This document shows positions 54,377 through 63,781 of a DNA stretch of 64,000 bases, in pieces. Position numbers and translations under genes: made by a program. The DNA is taken from assembly GCF_002197755.1 (NCBI RefSeq), contig NZ_NHOT01000009.1, forward strand, positions 1 to 64,000, read 5' to 3'. The stretch is from Pedobacter sp. AJM (GTDB lineage Bacteria > Bacteroidota > Bacteroidia > Sphingobacteriales > Sphingobacteriaceae). Every line of letters starts with the position of its first letter. Within the stretch, counting starts at the first letter, position 1. The notes beneath the pieces were generated by a model. The model did not search any database and was not told the DNA's origin. It was given only the letters and a program-made list of their open reading frames with translations.

Positions 54377-54460
54377 ATGAAATATCCAAAAGATATAGAG
54401 TTACCTTATATGATAATTCTCCGGAGATTTAAGTATCCTGCAATGGAGAAAATAAAATGA
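54377..54460 (+). CDS. Candidate 27-aa small protein or leader peptide
   Basis: ATG at 54377 opens a 27-codon frame (MKYPKDIELPYMIILRRF...), ending in a TGA that overlaps the ATG of the next small frame by four bases. It is basic near its C-terminus (LRRFKY). No family known. The overlap and the position directly after the FNR-like sites are the only support. Confidence 0.3.
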   Translation: MKYPKDIELPYMIILRRFKYPAMEKIK

Positions 54461-54645
54461 AGCATATCCTGAGCGTTATCAAAATTCTTCTGGAAGATAC
54501 TTTTCTGAATTTGTATAAAACTTATAGGTGGATCCGGGCTGCAGTAGCCGGCAACCACCTACTTATTTTAGGCGTTATATTAATTGCATATCTCATAAGT
54601 ACCGGAATGATATCGTCTTCCTTAAAAGAATTGTTTATCAGATAA
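54457..54645 (+). CDS. Candidate 62-aa small membrane protein
   Basis: 62 residues with a membrane segment (about 33-51, NHLLILGVILIAYLISTGMI) after an amphipathic, partly basic N-terminus (LYKTYRWIRAAVAG). ATG overlaps the stop of the preceding 27-codon frame, an arrangement typical of coupled translation. I recognise no family. It lies 90 bp before the receiver-CRP gene and may be the first real product of that transcript. Confidence 0.45.
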   Translation: MKHILSVIKILLEDTFLNLYKTYRWIRAAVAGNHLLILGVILIAYLISTGMISSSLKELFIR

Positions 54646-54734
54646 TAATGGATTGCTGAAATTGTTTTATTCAAGCACTTATTAATTTCCGGTTAAAGCA
54701 GGAGGCGTTTAAGGTGAGGCAAAATACGATTTGA

Positions 54735-55799
54735 ATGGAAGGATCCAAGATCTTGATTATACTTAAGGATTCGGAGACAAGGTCAAAGATTTCCGATATA
54801 CTCCGCATCAGCAAATATGTTGTTGAGTCTACAGATAATGGCAAAACAGCCATAGAAATTGTTAGAGGCCATCCACCAGATCTGATCATTTGTGGAATTG
54901 ATTTGTACGGCGTTGATGGTTATGGTGTGCTTCGTATGGTGAATAAATTTATTGATACCGCAAATATTCCTATCGTGATGTTGCTAAAAAAAGGAGATCA
55001 CAATGGCGTGCGGCGAACCATGGAAATTGGGGCAGAAGGGTATCTTATGGGGGATTTTGATGATGCAGAGCTTTTGAATCAGGTAGAGGTACGCCTGAGG
55101 AAAAAACGACTCCAGGTTGAATTTTTTTTAAAACAACATTTTCAGCAAAAAATTCCGTCTCATTCAGGAGAATTATTTTGGTTAGATGTTCACCGTGCGA
55201 AGCTCACAGCCAGGTTTTTTAAAAAAAACCAGGTGGTTTATTACAAAGGAGAATCACGGGGGGGACTCTATTATGTGCTCTCCGGCAAAGTAAAATCATT
55301 CATTTCCAATACGTCCGGACATGAACTGATTACCGACCTCTACACCGCAGGAGATTATTTTGGAATACAGGATTTCGCTCTTGGCACCGCTGCATTTAAT
55401 ACGGTGAAAGCAATTGATGATTCCGAAATAATTGCCATTCCTTTAAATGAGGTTAATAAAATAGTAGTTGAACATCCCGAAACCCTGGGTTTTTTCGTGA
55501 AAAAATTAGCTGATACTGCGAATAAAAAGGATATCAAGGCACTGGAGCTGGCATACAGTACCGTTAAACAAAGAGTATCTAAAACTATAATCAGGCTGGC
55601 GGGAGAGGGGAAGAGTCCTGCTGAAAAAAAGCGTGTTAACCTCACCAGAAACGACCTGGCCGGTTTAATTGGCATTGCAGCCGAAACATTAAGTAGGATT
55701 TTGGGTGATTTTGCCAAGGAAGATCTGATTGAAAAGGACGGGAATGCCATTGTTTTGAAAAAGCTTGAGCATACGAAAACTGTTACATCTGAAACTTAG
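54735..55799 (+). CDS. Receiver-CRP/FNR fusion regulator with degenerate receiver
   Basis: 354 residues. N-terminal receiver-like domain (about 4-120), a cNMP-binding beta-roll (about 145-255, KKNQVVYYKGESRGGLYYVLSGKV) and a CRP-type HTH (about 265-345, LTRNDLAGLIGIAAETLSRIL). At the phospho-acceptor place PDLIICDIM-type receivers carry Asp; here it is PDLIICGID, with Gly54, and Asp56 two residues on. The usual Lys of the K-P pair is also missing (YLMGDF). The recognition helix ETLSR matches the E-T-x-S-R of FNR/DNR proteins, which read TTGAT or TTGAC half-sites like those at 54229-54264. Autoregulation is likely but inferred. Confidence 0.85.
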   Translation: MEGSKILIILKDSETRSKISDILRISKYVVESTDNGKTAIEIVRGHPPDLIICGIDLYGVDGYGVLRMVNKFIDTANIPIVMLLKKGDHNGVRRTMEIGAEGYLMGDFDDAELLNQVEVRLRKKRLQVEFFLKQHFQQKIPSHSGELFWLDVHRAKLTARFFKKNQVVYYKGESRGGLYYVLSGKVKSFISNTSGHELITDLYTAGDYFGIQDFALGTAAFNTVKAIDDSEIIAIPLNEVNKIVVEHPETLGFFVKKLADTANKKDIKALELAYSTVKQRVSKTIIRLAGEGKSPAEKKRVNLTRNDLAGLIGIAAETLSRILGDFAKEDLIEKDGNAIVLKKLEHTKTVTSET

Positions 55800-55844
55800 T
55801 TAATTAATATAGTCGTTTTTGAAATTTGATTAAAGCGTATGCTT

Positions 55845-55858
55845 TGAAAAAAATCAAT
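55845..55858 (+). promoter_or_regulatory. Weak FNR-like palindrome
   Basis: TTGAA-AAAA-ATCAA, same spacing as the upstream sites but with an altered fifth base. It is 140 bp before the CRP-like gene at 55999. Confidence 0.3.
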
Positions 55859-55998
55859 AAACATGTTGTCCGAAATTATATTTATTGTGCTTGAGGATTG
55901 GGAATTTTAAAGCGATTTAACCTCGTTCTTTCTTACAGATATTTTCAGGTAGGGATCCTGGACATGGTTTATAATCGCTCAATTAAAAACAGATATTT

Positions 55999-56598
55999 AT
56001 GAAATTAAATCATATTGATCAAAATTGCCTTGGTCATAGAACCATTTCTGAGCGAAAAGCATTTCTTAAACTCTTTGCTCCGATTTTAAAAGGCGATTAT
56101 AAAGCGAGCTTAAGGTATCTCTACAACCATTCGAAATTTATTCAACTTTCGGAAAGGGATGAGCAACCTGCAGCAAGTCTTATGGGAAATGGAGATAATA
56201 TTATTATTATCATGAAAGGATTGGTAAGCGGTTATATTCTTTCTCCGATGGGGCACAGGTGTGATATCTGGCTGGCGGAGCATAAAGGTGTATTTATTTA
56301 CAAAAGTGTCAATGGAAACCCAACATTAATAAATTTAGAAGCTATAGAACCTACCATACTGTTGCTTATTTCTCAGGCGCAACTGGAATCTGCTACTCAG
56401 GATTTTCCACTCCTGCACCGGCTTTTTACCCACCTGATTTTTCCTAATGCCATTATGGGACTTGATCATCATACCTTACTAAATAAGTTAGATTCAACAG
56501 GTGAAAAACTCAACTACTTTATGAAAGCATACCCGGGCTTATTTGAACGTGTTCCAAAAAGAATATATAATACATATGCCAGCGGACAGTTGCTCTAA
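55999..56598 (+). CDS. CRP-like cNMP-binding protein lacking the HTH
   Basis: 199 residues. The middle (about 50-135, GNGDNIIIIMKGLVSGYILSPMGHR ... LISQAQLE) follows the CRP/FNR effector-domain pattern of Bacteroidota, and the end FMKAYPGLFERVPKRIYNTYA corresponds to the linker just before the HTH. In full-length relatives a recognition helix follows (SYLGITPETLSRIR-type); here the chain stops. No frameshifted remnant of the HTH is visible after the stop. It may titrate or modulate the receiver-CRP protein by heterodimerisation, or be a decaying gene. Ligand pocket residues cannot be assigned. Confidence 0.65.
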   Translation: MKLNHIDQNCLGHRTISERKAFLKLFAPILKGDYKASLRYLYNHSKFIQLSERDEQPAASLMGNGDNIIIIMKGLVSGYILSPMGHRCDIWLAEHKGVFIYKSVNGNPTLINLEAIEPTILLLISQAQLESATQDFPLLHRLFTHLIFPNAIMGLDHHTLLNKLDSTGEKLNYFMKAYPGLFERVPKRIYNTYASGQLL

Positions 56599-56785
56599 TT
56601 TAATTTTTATTCCTGCTGATGTTTTTTCTACATACTTCTCATAACATATTAAATTTTATTCACTCATTTCTTCTCAGAGAAAAAATGGTGTGTGTTTTAA
56701 GGATGAATAAACTATACTTTTTATTTCCCTGCCATAAGCCGGATCGTAATAGGATCTGCATGGCGCATATGGTTTTTTTTATACC

Positions 56786-57430
56786 ATGATGATTAAGTGT
56801 TATACCATATACTTTGTATTTTCCATCATTTTCCTGCTGCTATTAAATATGTATGGCGAAATCTATTACTTTGAAAGGTTCGGAATAGCAATATTTAGCC
56901 TTGCTGAAATAAAAGAGTTGTTGTTTTCACAAAGATATTTTACTTTTTGGCAGCAGGCCATAATTGCAGTAGTCATTCCGCTTCTGGTGTGTATCATCTT
57001 TATAATGGCTAACTGGATTAAAGAAACCAGGTCAAAAAGTTTTTTCCAGTTTGTGTCATTTCTTAGTGGTATTTTACCATTTTTAATCTTAGCTTTCAAC
57101 ATTAATGCAATTCGTCCTGTAATTATATTGCCAATAGTATTCATCACTATGCTGCTTTGTGTATTGCTGTGGATCGTTGTGTTTCATACCAGTCGGTTTG
57201 AAATAGGATATCTATGTTTTCACTTCTTTGGGATAAGCTGTGTTATTACCGGTTTTATGATGCTTACAGGAGTTGATTCAAACGTAGCAAGTTGTTTGGT
57301 TTCAGGGCAAGCTTCAGCACCTCATTCAGTATCAGAAAGTCACTCAACAGACTTGTATATCGGTGATTGCGCCGAATTTAATTTTTATTATGATCCATTT
57401 AGCCACAGGGCACTCATAGAACGGAAATAA
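56786..57430 (+). CDS. Hypothetical membrane protein, 214 aa
   Basis: Not recognised. About five membrane segments (residues about 5-22, 55-75, 86-103, 108-132 and 142-160) and a polar C-terminal tail of about 45 residues rich in Ser and His. A pair of cysteines (VASCLVSG and IGDCAEF) lies in that tail. It lies between two signalling genes on the same strand and might be a sensor partner, but no known sensor domain is visible. ATG at 56786; a second ATG follows directly. Confidence 0.6.
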   Translation: MMIKCYTIYFVFSIIFLLLLNMYGEIYYFERFGIAIFSLAEIKELLFSQRYFTFWQQAIIAVVIPLLVCIIFIMANWIKETRSKSFFQFVSFLSGILPFLILAFNINAIRPVIILPIVFITMLLCVLLWIVVFHTSRFEIGYLCFHFFGISCVITGFMMLTGVDSNVASCLVSGQASAPHSVSESHSTDLYIGDCAEFNFYYDPFSHRALIERK

Positions 57431-57604
57431 GCCATAATGTTAAAAGAAATTCCTGATTTATAGATATATTTAAATAGCTGTTTTGTATCATTTTAAAATC
57501 AATAATTTAAAGCCTTCGTGCTTGATTAATACAGCATATTTTGAACTGTTATGATGTGCTTTATCCATAATTTATACCTTGGTACCTCTTAATATACGAT
57601 AGTA

Positions 57605-57961
57605 ATGATTTATAAAATTTTGGTTATTGATGATGATCAGTCTGTGCTGGACTCACTCGAACTATTGTTGGAGTCAGAAGGTTATCATGTCAAATCAATC
57701 AACTCACCAACTCTGATCGCAGATTCTCTGATGGACTTTACGCCTAACCTGATTTTGATGGATATCCGATTAGGAAATGAAGATGGAAGGCTTCTTTGCA
57801 ATGAAATGAAGCAAAATTCATTCACTGAACATATACCAATAATTCTTGTTACAGGCCTTTCTTTCAATGAAATAAGCAAAATTGACTGTATGGCAGATGC
57901 CATACTGGGGAAACCTTATCATATGCAAAATCTTTTGCTCACCATAAATACATTATTATAA
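57605..57961 (+). CDS. Single-domain response regulator
   Basis: 118 residues, receiver only. Acidic pocket Asp9-Asp10-Asp11 (VIDDDQS), phospho-acceptor Asp53 in LILMDIRLG, Thr in LVTGLS and the Lys-Pro pair in ILGKPYH: all key residues intact, unlike the receiver-CRP protein 2.8 kb upstream. No output domain. It can act as a CheY-like signal or phosphate sink; no histidine kinase is in the window. Confidence 0.9.
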   Translation: MIYKILVIDDDQSVLDSLELLLESEGYHVKSINSPTLIADSLMDFTPNLILMDIRLGNEDGRLLCNEMKQNSFTEHIPIILVTGLSFNEISKIDCMADAILGKPYHMQNLLLTINTLL

Positions 57962-58335
57962 TCACCGAAGGTTATTATCGATATTCAGCTTTTTATCGGT
58001 GAAAAAATGTTTCATTCCAGATATCTCTGTTAAAATTTATAGTTATGTTTCTATAAATTTTATGCCTACATGCAAATATTATGATTTCAGTTAGTTTGGA
58101 AGGTAGCGATGATTGCCTTTTCAGTTTTGAAGTGACAATGAGCAGGGCTTCGATCGTATTTATCTGCTTTTTATCCTTTTTATATGTATTTTTAATGAAA
58201 ATTTAATAAAATGAAGCTTAAGTCTGGATGTCATTTCAAAATGTTAATTAGTCATGCTAATTTATACCATCTGGCTTTGAGATGTTCAAAAAATATTTCT
58301 AACTTGTTCTTGTAGTAACTGTATATTTGTTTACG
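57962..58335. other. 374-bp intergenic region before the ECF sigma gene
   Basis: A TCACCGA / TCGGTGA inverted repeat (57962-58005 area, long loop) may end the response-regulator transcript. A 41-codon frame (58081-58206, with one hydrophobic stretch) is present but unsupported. The -7 box of the sigma gene is at the right end. Confidence 0.45.
58322..58329 (+). promoter_or_regulatory. -7 box next to the ECF sigma start codon
   Basis: TATATTTG, exact TAnnTTTG match, six bases before the ATG at 58336. Transcription from it would start at or next to the start codon. TTG at 58304-58306 is a suboptimal -33 (15-bp spacing). Confidence 0.4.
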
Positions 58336-58935
58336 ATGGTTAACGTTGATCGAATTGATGAGCAGGCTTTATTGCTTCAACTGAAGAACGGTGATCAGCG
58401 TGCATTCGAAATACTTTACAATCGTTATAAATTCCGCATCGCCGGAAATTTATTCAAACTTCTTAAATCTGACGACCTGGTTAAAGAGATCCTGCAGGAG
58501 CTTTTTTTTAAAATATGGGAAGTGCGGGCACAGATTGATCCTGAAAAGTCTTTTAAATCCTATCTCTTTCGAATAGCAGAGAATCTGGTCTATGATTATT
58601 TCCGGAAAGTTGCAAAAGATAAACGTTTACTGGCTAAAATGGTCGCTTCAAGTTCAGAGCTATATCTGCACATTGAAGAAGACATGCTGAATAAAGAGGA
58701 AGCCCAAAAGCTGCAGCAGGCCATCAATATGATGCCCATTCAACGTAAAATGGTATTCACACTTTGCAAACTGGAAGGTAAATCCTATAAAGAAGTTGAG
58801 GAGATTATGGGTATCAATGCTAAAACCATCAGTAGCCATATGCTGCAGGCAAACAGATTTCTCAGGGCGTATTATAAAGATTCTTCCGCACTTACCATTT
58901 CATTGGTTTTAAGTGTTTTACTGAAAGGTTTTTAA
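58336..58935 (+). CDS. ECF-type RNA polymerase sigma factor
   Basis: 199 residues from the ATG at 58336; a TTG nine bases earlier is an alternative. Sigma region 2 (about 20-90, NGDQRAFEILYNRYKFRIAGNLF ... KSYLFRIAENLVYDYFRK) and region 4 (about 125-185, MPIQRKMVFTLCKLEGKSYKEVEEIMGINAKTISSHM). It belongs to the Bacteroidota FecI-like group that is paired with FecR anti-sigma and SusC receptors. Here FecR and SusC follow, so it most likely drives the SusC/SusD genes when the receptor is occupied. Confidence 0.92.
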   Translation: MVNVDRIDEQALLLQLKNGDQRAFEILYNRYKFRIAGNLFKLLKSDDLVKEILQELFFKIWEVRAQIDPEKSFKSYLFRIAENLVYDYFRKVAKDKRLLAKMVASSSELYLHIEEDMLNKEEAQKLQQAINMMPIQRKMVFTLCKLEGKSYKEVEEIMGINAKTISSHMLQANRFLRAYYKDSSALTISLVLSVLLKGF

Positions 58936-59029
58936 ACCAAATCATTCCTTTCGTAAATTAATTGTTAATTTTTTATTAACTAACTAAGGATTTTTTTGCT
59001 GAGCTCCGTATTAGCTGTAAAATTTAACC

Positions 59030-60223
59030 TTGAAACCATCTGATCAACTCCATATTCTCTTCAAAAAGTACCTGAACAATGCCTGTAGTGCTGAAGAAAC
59101 ACAGCATCTGATGAATTACTTTCATCAGGATGAAAATAGGGAACAGTTAAAAGAGATCATCATCGACGTTTTAGAAACTCAGGATGAATATAAAGAAACT
59201 GATTCTGCCATTGCTGAGGTATTGGCTAAAGTTGACCGTGATTTGTTCGTTCAGATTCAATCAGCAACACCAACTGCGCCTGAAGGTAAAAACAAAAAAC
59301 TTAAGCTCTGGCTACAAATTGCTGCCGTAGCTGCTGTTCTGACGATAATTTGCTCAGGAATTTATTTTTTTAATTACAAACCAGCAAAGCTTCCGGTTGC
59401 TGTTAAATCAGCTGCACCAGATGTGAGTCCGGGTGACTTTGGTGCTACACTTACAATGGCAAATGGCCGGAAGATCAGTTTAGCCAATGTATCGAAGGGG
59501 GAAATAGGGCGAGAATTGGGAATTATCATTACTAAAACCGATGAGGGCAGACTGGTGTACAAAATTGATGAAAAGGTTTCTGATCCAAATGCCTTGAATA
59601 CATTATCGACTGCCCGGGGTGAGACTTATCAGGTACGTTTACCTGATGGTTCACTTGTTTATTTAAACGCAGCTTCAAGCCTTACCTATAGTGCTGCGCT
59701 CATTGAAAACGGAAAACGCGTAGTTAAACTCATTGGAGAGGGATATTTTGAAGTAGCGAAAGATAAGCTGCACCCATTTATTGTGAAAACGAACAGACAG
59801 GAAGTGGAAGTATTGGGAACGCATTTTAACATCAGTAGCTATGCTGATGATGAAGTGGAGAAAACAACCTTGCTGGAAGGAAGCGTGAGGTTAACGGCTT
59901 CAGGTAATTCGAGGATGTTAAAACCCGGGCAGCAAGCTAAGCTGTATAGTGGTAAAATACAGGTTAATGAAACAGATCCCGAGCTTGCCGTGGCCTGGAA
60001 AAACAATGAATTTGTAGTGGAGAGTGAACACATTGAAACCATTATGACAATGATTGAGCGTTGGTATAATGTAGAGGTCGTTTATATCGGCGAAAAAACC
60101 AACCAGCGGTTCAGTGGTAAAGTGTCCAGGTTTGATAAAATGTCAAAAGTTCTTGAAATCGTAGAATCAACCGGAGAAGCCCGTTTCAAAGTCAGTGGAA
60201 GAACCGTATATGTATCAAAATAA
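59030..60223 (+). CDS. FecR-type anti-sigma factor
   Basis: 397 residues from a TTG start at 59030; the next ATG would remove the conserved KKYLNNACSAEETQHLMNYF anti-sigma helix region, so TTG is preferred. Cytoplasmic N-terminal part (1-85), one membrane segment (about 89-110, LQIAAVAAVLTIICSGIYFF), FecR periplasmic domain (about 190-290, TARGETYQVRLPDGSLVYLNA) and a C-terminal beta module that contacts the STN domain of the receptor. It holds the ECF sigma factor at the membrane until SusC signals. Confidence 0.92.
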   Translation: MKPSDQLHILFKKYLNNACSAEETQHLMNYFHQDENREQLKEIIIDVLETQDEYKETDSAIAEVLAKVDRDLFVQIQSATPTAPEGKNKKLKLWLQIAAVAAVLTIICSGIYFFNYKPAKLPVAVKSAAPDVSPGDFGATLTMANGRKISLANVSKGEIGRELGIIITKTDEGRLVYKIDEKVSDPNALNTLSTARGETYQVRLPDGSLVYLNAASSLTYSAALIENGKRVVKLIGEGYFEVAKDKLHPFIVKTNRQEVEVLGTHFNISSYADDEVEKTTLLEGSVRLTASGNSRMLKPGQQAKLYSGKIQVNETDPELAVAWKNNEFVVESEHIETIMTMIERWYNVEVVYIGEKTNQRFSGKVSRFDKMSKVLEIVESTGEARFKVSGRTVYVSK

Positions 60224-60434
60224 TACCTAAACTCATAATTAACAGAATACTAATCTCTAACTAAACTGCATGAAAGAAAACTATACTAACTAAAATGTTT
60301 TAAACAAAACCAGGCTCCGATTAGCCATCAGAACCTGGTAAAAGTTTGGAGCATCCGATTGAAAATCAAACTAATAACCGCAGCCCTCTATACGGTCCAA
60401 CGCAAAAGAGGCTGCTTAACCAAACCGACTACTA

Positions 60435-63400
60435 ATGTATCAAAAATCAAGCAAACTAGGTATGCCTAAATGGCTGTGCCTCAAATTATTGTTAATCATG
60501 CGCTTAACCATCGTAATATTAATAGCATGCTTTATGCAGGTAAGTGCATCAAGTCTTGCTCAAAAAGTGACGCTAACCAAGTCAAGTGCTTCACTCCGGT
60601 CTGTCTTTAAAGAATTGAACCAGCAGACAGGTTATAACTTTTTTTATACAGACAATTTGTTGGAAAATTCGTCTCCGGTAACCATCAACGTTAAAGATGC
60701 TGATTTACCCGCTGTACTTAACCAGATTTTTGCCAGACAAAACCTGGATTTTACGATACACAACAAAACGGTGGTGATCAAAGCAGGTACACCGGCCAGA
60801 CAGGAAGTGATTTCCGGTTTCGTAGGTGATGCCAAAGACCGCAAGCCCATTGTAGGTGCTACGGTCTCAATTAAGGGAACAAAGTCTGCAGTCCAGACGG
60901 ATAAAAATGGAAAATTTACCATCAGCATTTCTGCAGGCGCAGAATCTTTGGAATTCAGATTTATAGGCTATAAGACTGTTAATGTACCCATCACGCCTAA
61001 TTCAAATTATTCCATTTACATGGAGGAGGATCAGCTCACACTGAATGAGACCGTTATTACCGGTATGGTAGACAGGAAGGTAAGTACCTATACCGGAGCG
61101 GCTAAAACCATGACCGGAGCCGAACTTAAGGCTGTAAGTCCGGTAAATGTATTTGCCGGTATTGCTGCCCTCGATCCATCATTCAGAATTATTCCCAACA
61201 ATAAAATTGGAGGTAACATCAATGCTTTGCCTGAAATTACCATGCGTGGGCAAAACTCCTACCCAACACTGGGTTCGGAACTTGTTGGAAATCCAAATAC
61301 GCCCTTATTTATTCTTGACGGATTTCAGGTTTCATTACAAGCCATCACAGATTTAGACATGAATCAAATTGCATCTGTTACTTTGTTAAAAGATGCTTCT
61401 GCTACCGCAATGTATGGTTCACGTGGGGGTAATGGTGTAATGGTTGTTACCACAATTCTCCCGCCGAGGGGAAAAGTAGAAGTTTCCATCACCAATAACT
61501 TCACTTTAGCATCACCTGATCTTTCTGTTTACCATATGCTGAATGCAGAAGAGAAACTGGATTTTGAACGTCGTGTAGGTTTTCTAAACACTTATTTTGG
61601 GCAGGCCATTAATGCCGAACGGTATAAAGCTGTGGTGAGCGGTGTAAATACAGACTGGAAATCTATTCCCGTTCAAACAGGCATTAACAACAGAACAAAC
61701 CTTTCGTTACGTGGTGGCGACCAGTCGCTGACTTTCAACCTTACGTTCAGCGGCAATTTCTTACAGGGCGTAATGAAGGAGCAGGACAGGAAAAATTATG
61801 CGGGAAGTTTTACGCTGAGTTATAAGACCAATAAATTAACGTTCCAGAATAATACGATTGCTACCCAGGTTATTTCGAATGACTCGCCTTATGGGGAATT
61901 TAGCCAGTACCTGGCTTTAAATCCATACTGGAAACCATACGATGAAAACGGTAATATAAATAAGTACCTGGAGAACATCAATCTTGGCTTCGGTGTAGGC
62001 AGTTCTGTTGTCTTAAATCCCTTAATGGATATTAATTATAATACCATTAACAACAGAAATAAGAACTTTAATTTAAGGAACAACACCACCATTCGTTACG
62101 ACTATAGTAAGTCGCTATGGTTCACCGGTGCATTGGGCATCACCAAAGTGAACGGTACGATAGATAATTTCTACTCCGCTTTAGACAGCCGTTTTAATGG
62201 CATTTCAGATATAAGTGCAAGAGGTACCTATTCGAAAGACAATAGTGATGCTTTTACCATGGATGGCACAGGTGCTGTGAACTACAACAAGAATTTTGGA
62301 AAGCACGGTGTTACCGTGTATGCAGGATTCAGGCTTGCCAGCACCAAATTCAATTCATATAACGTAACAACGCAGGGTTTCCCTTTCGATCGTCTGGATA
62401 ACATCCTTTTTGCCGCACAGTATATGGACAGCAGGCCTACCGGAACTGAAAGTACAATTAACAACCTTTCCTATACAGGAAGTGCGAACTACTCTTATGA
62501 TAACCGGTATTTTACCGATTTTACCTATACAAGAGATGGTTCTTCTGCTTATGGAGTAAATAATAAATTCGGTAATTTCTGGTCTGCAGGTTTAGGATGG
62601 AACATTAACAATGAAAAATTCCTGAAGGATAGCAAAACAATTAACCTTTTGAGGATTCGCGGTAGTTACGGTTCTACAGGTACATCTGTACAGGATCCTT
62701 ATGCTGCACAATTCAGATATAACCTGGGTACGTCCACAGGTTATTTCGGTGAAGTAGGGGCTTTTCCCGGCGCATTGGGCAACCCGAACCTGAGCTGGCA
62801 GCAGGTACTGAAATCGAATATTGGTATTGCTTCCGCATTTCTGGATAACCGTTTAACTTTCAATGCAGAATTTTATAATGAAGTCACGCAGAATGCGCTG
62901 ACCACAGTTTCGCTGGCACCCAGTACTGGTTTCCCTTCGTACACCGAAAATTTAGGTAAGATTCAGAACAGGGGAATGCAAGTCGACCTCGGTTATACCA
63001 TATTATCTAACCCTCGTAAAGGTTTAAAATGGAATGTTTCAGTGAACGCAGCCACTAACAAATCGGTATTGAAAGAACTTTCAGGTAAGCTTAAAGCCCT
63101 TAACGCCGCATTAAATAAGAATAACGCTGATCAAACAACCGAAAATGTACAATTTATTGAAGGACAATCAACCACAGCCATTTATGCGGTGAGGTCACTG
63201 GGTATTGATCCGGTTACCGGTCAGGAAGTTTACCTGAAAGCAGATGGTACCCCAACCTTTGTATGGGACGTTAATGATAAAACCTATGTTGGCGATACAC
63301 GTCCTAAATGGACAGGTGCCATCAATTCAAATTTCCTGTATGCAGGTTTTGCCTTAAATTTTAGCTTCAATTATAATTATGGTGCTGACCTGTATAACAG

Positions 63401-63755
63401 TACGTTATTAAATAGGGTGGAGGCTGTAGATGCACGTAACAACGTAGACCGCAGAGCCTACGACCTGGGCTGGACCGGACCCGGAAGTTTGAGCCCTTAC
63501 CGCAGAATTACAACCTTCCCGACACCAACAAAGCTTACCTCACGCTTTGTTCAACGCGATAATAACATTCAGCTCAGTTCCATAAACTTGAGTTATCAGT
63601 TCAAAACCACATTTGTAAAAAAATTAGGTTTACAGAACCTTAGCGTGAGTGCCACAACGAATAACCTGGGCACTTTTAGTTCAATTGAAATTGAACGTGG
63701 TACAGATAATCCTTTTGCCAGAGAATATACATTTGGTTTAAGTGCAAGATTTTAA
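60435..63755 (+). CDS. SusC/RagA-family TonB-linked receptor with N-terminal STN domain
   Basis: 1106 residues. Membrane-targeting N-terminus, then an STN (secretin/TonB short N-terminal) domain (about 45-112, SLRSVFKELNQQTGYNFFY), a carboxypeptidase-regulatory domain (about 128-205), plug (about 215-345, TLLKDASATAMYGSRGGNGV) and barrel. The STN domain marks receptors that signal to FecR and the sigma factor upstream. The unusually long leader before the signal peptide (KSSKLGMPKWLCLKLLLIMR) is usual in Pedobacter relatives. Glycan or peptide substrate cannot be told because the enzyme genes lie outside the window. Confidence 0.93.
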   Translation: MYQKSSKLGMPKWLCLKLLLIMRLTIVILIACFMQVSASSLAQKVTLTKSSASLRSVFKELNQQTGYNFFYTDNLLENSSPVTINVKDADLPAVLNQIFARQNLDFTIHNKTVVIKAGTPARQEVISGFVGDAKDRKPIVGATVSIKGTKSAVQTDKNGKFTISISAGAESLEFRFIGYKTVNVPITPNSNYSIYMEEDQLTLNETVITGMVDRKVSTYTGAAKTMTGAELKAVSPVNVFAGIAALDPSFRIIPNNKIGGNINALPEITMRGQNSYPTLGSELVGNPNTPLFILDGFQVSLQAITDLDMNQIASVTLLKDASATAMYGSRGGNGVMVVTTILPPRGKVEVSITNNFTLASPDLSVYHMLNAEEKLDFERRVGFLNTYFGQAINAERYKAVVSGVNTDWKSIPVQTGINNRTNLSLRGGDQSLTFNLTFSGNFLQGVMKEQDRKNYAGSFTLSYKTNKLTFQNNTIATQVISNDSPYGEFSQYLALNPYWKPYDENGNINKYLENINLGFGVGSSVVLNPLMDINYNTINNRNKNFNLRNNTTIRYDYSKSLWFTGALGITKVNGTIDNFYSALDSRFNGISDISARGTYSKDNSDAFTMDGTGAVNYNKNFGKHGVTVYAGFRLASTKFNSYNVTTQGFPFDRLDNILFAAQYMDSRPTGTESTINNLSYTGSANYSYDNRYFTDFTYTRDGSSAYGVNNKFGNFWSAGLGWNINNEKFLKDSKTINLLRIRGSYGSTGTSVQDPYAAQFRYNLGTSTGYFGEVGAFPGALGNPNLSWQQVLKSNIGIASAFLDNRLTFNAEFYNEVTQNALTTVSLAPSTGFPSYTENLGKIQNRGMQVDLGYTILSNPRKGLKWNVSVNAATNKSVLKELSGKLKALNAALNKNNADQTTENVQFIEGQSTTAIYAVRSLGIDPVTGQEVYLKADGTPTFVWDVNDKTYVGDTRPKWTGAINSNFLYAGFALNFSFNYNYGADLYNSTLLNRVEAVDARNNVDRRAYDLGWTGPGSLSPYRRITTFPTPTKLTSRFVQRDNNIQLSSINLSYQFKTTFVKKLGLQNLSVSATTNNLGTFSSIEIERGTDNPFAREYTFGLSARF

Positions 63756-63781
63756 GTTCAAAAAAACATATTCATATCCCA

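Noticed and set aside
58081..58206. 41-codon frame with a hydrophobic segment
   Set aside because: No start context, conservation evidence or neighbouring signal; could be chance in an AT-rich gap.
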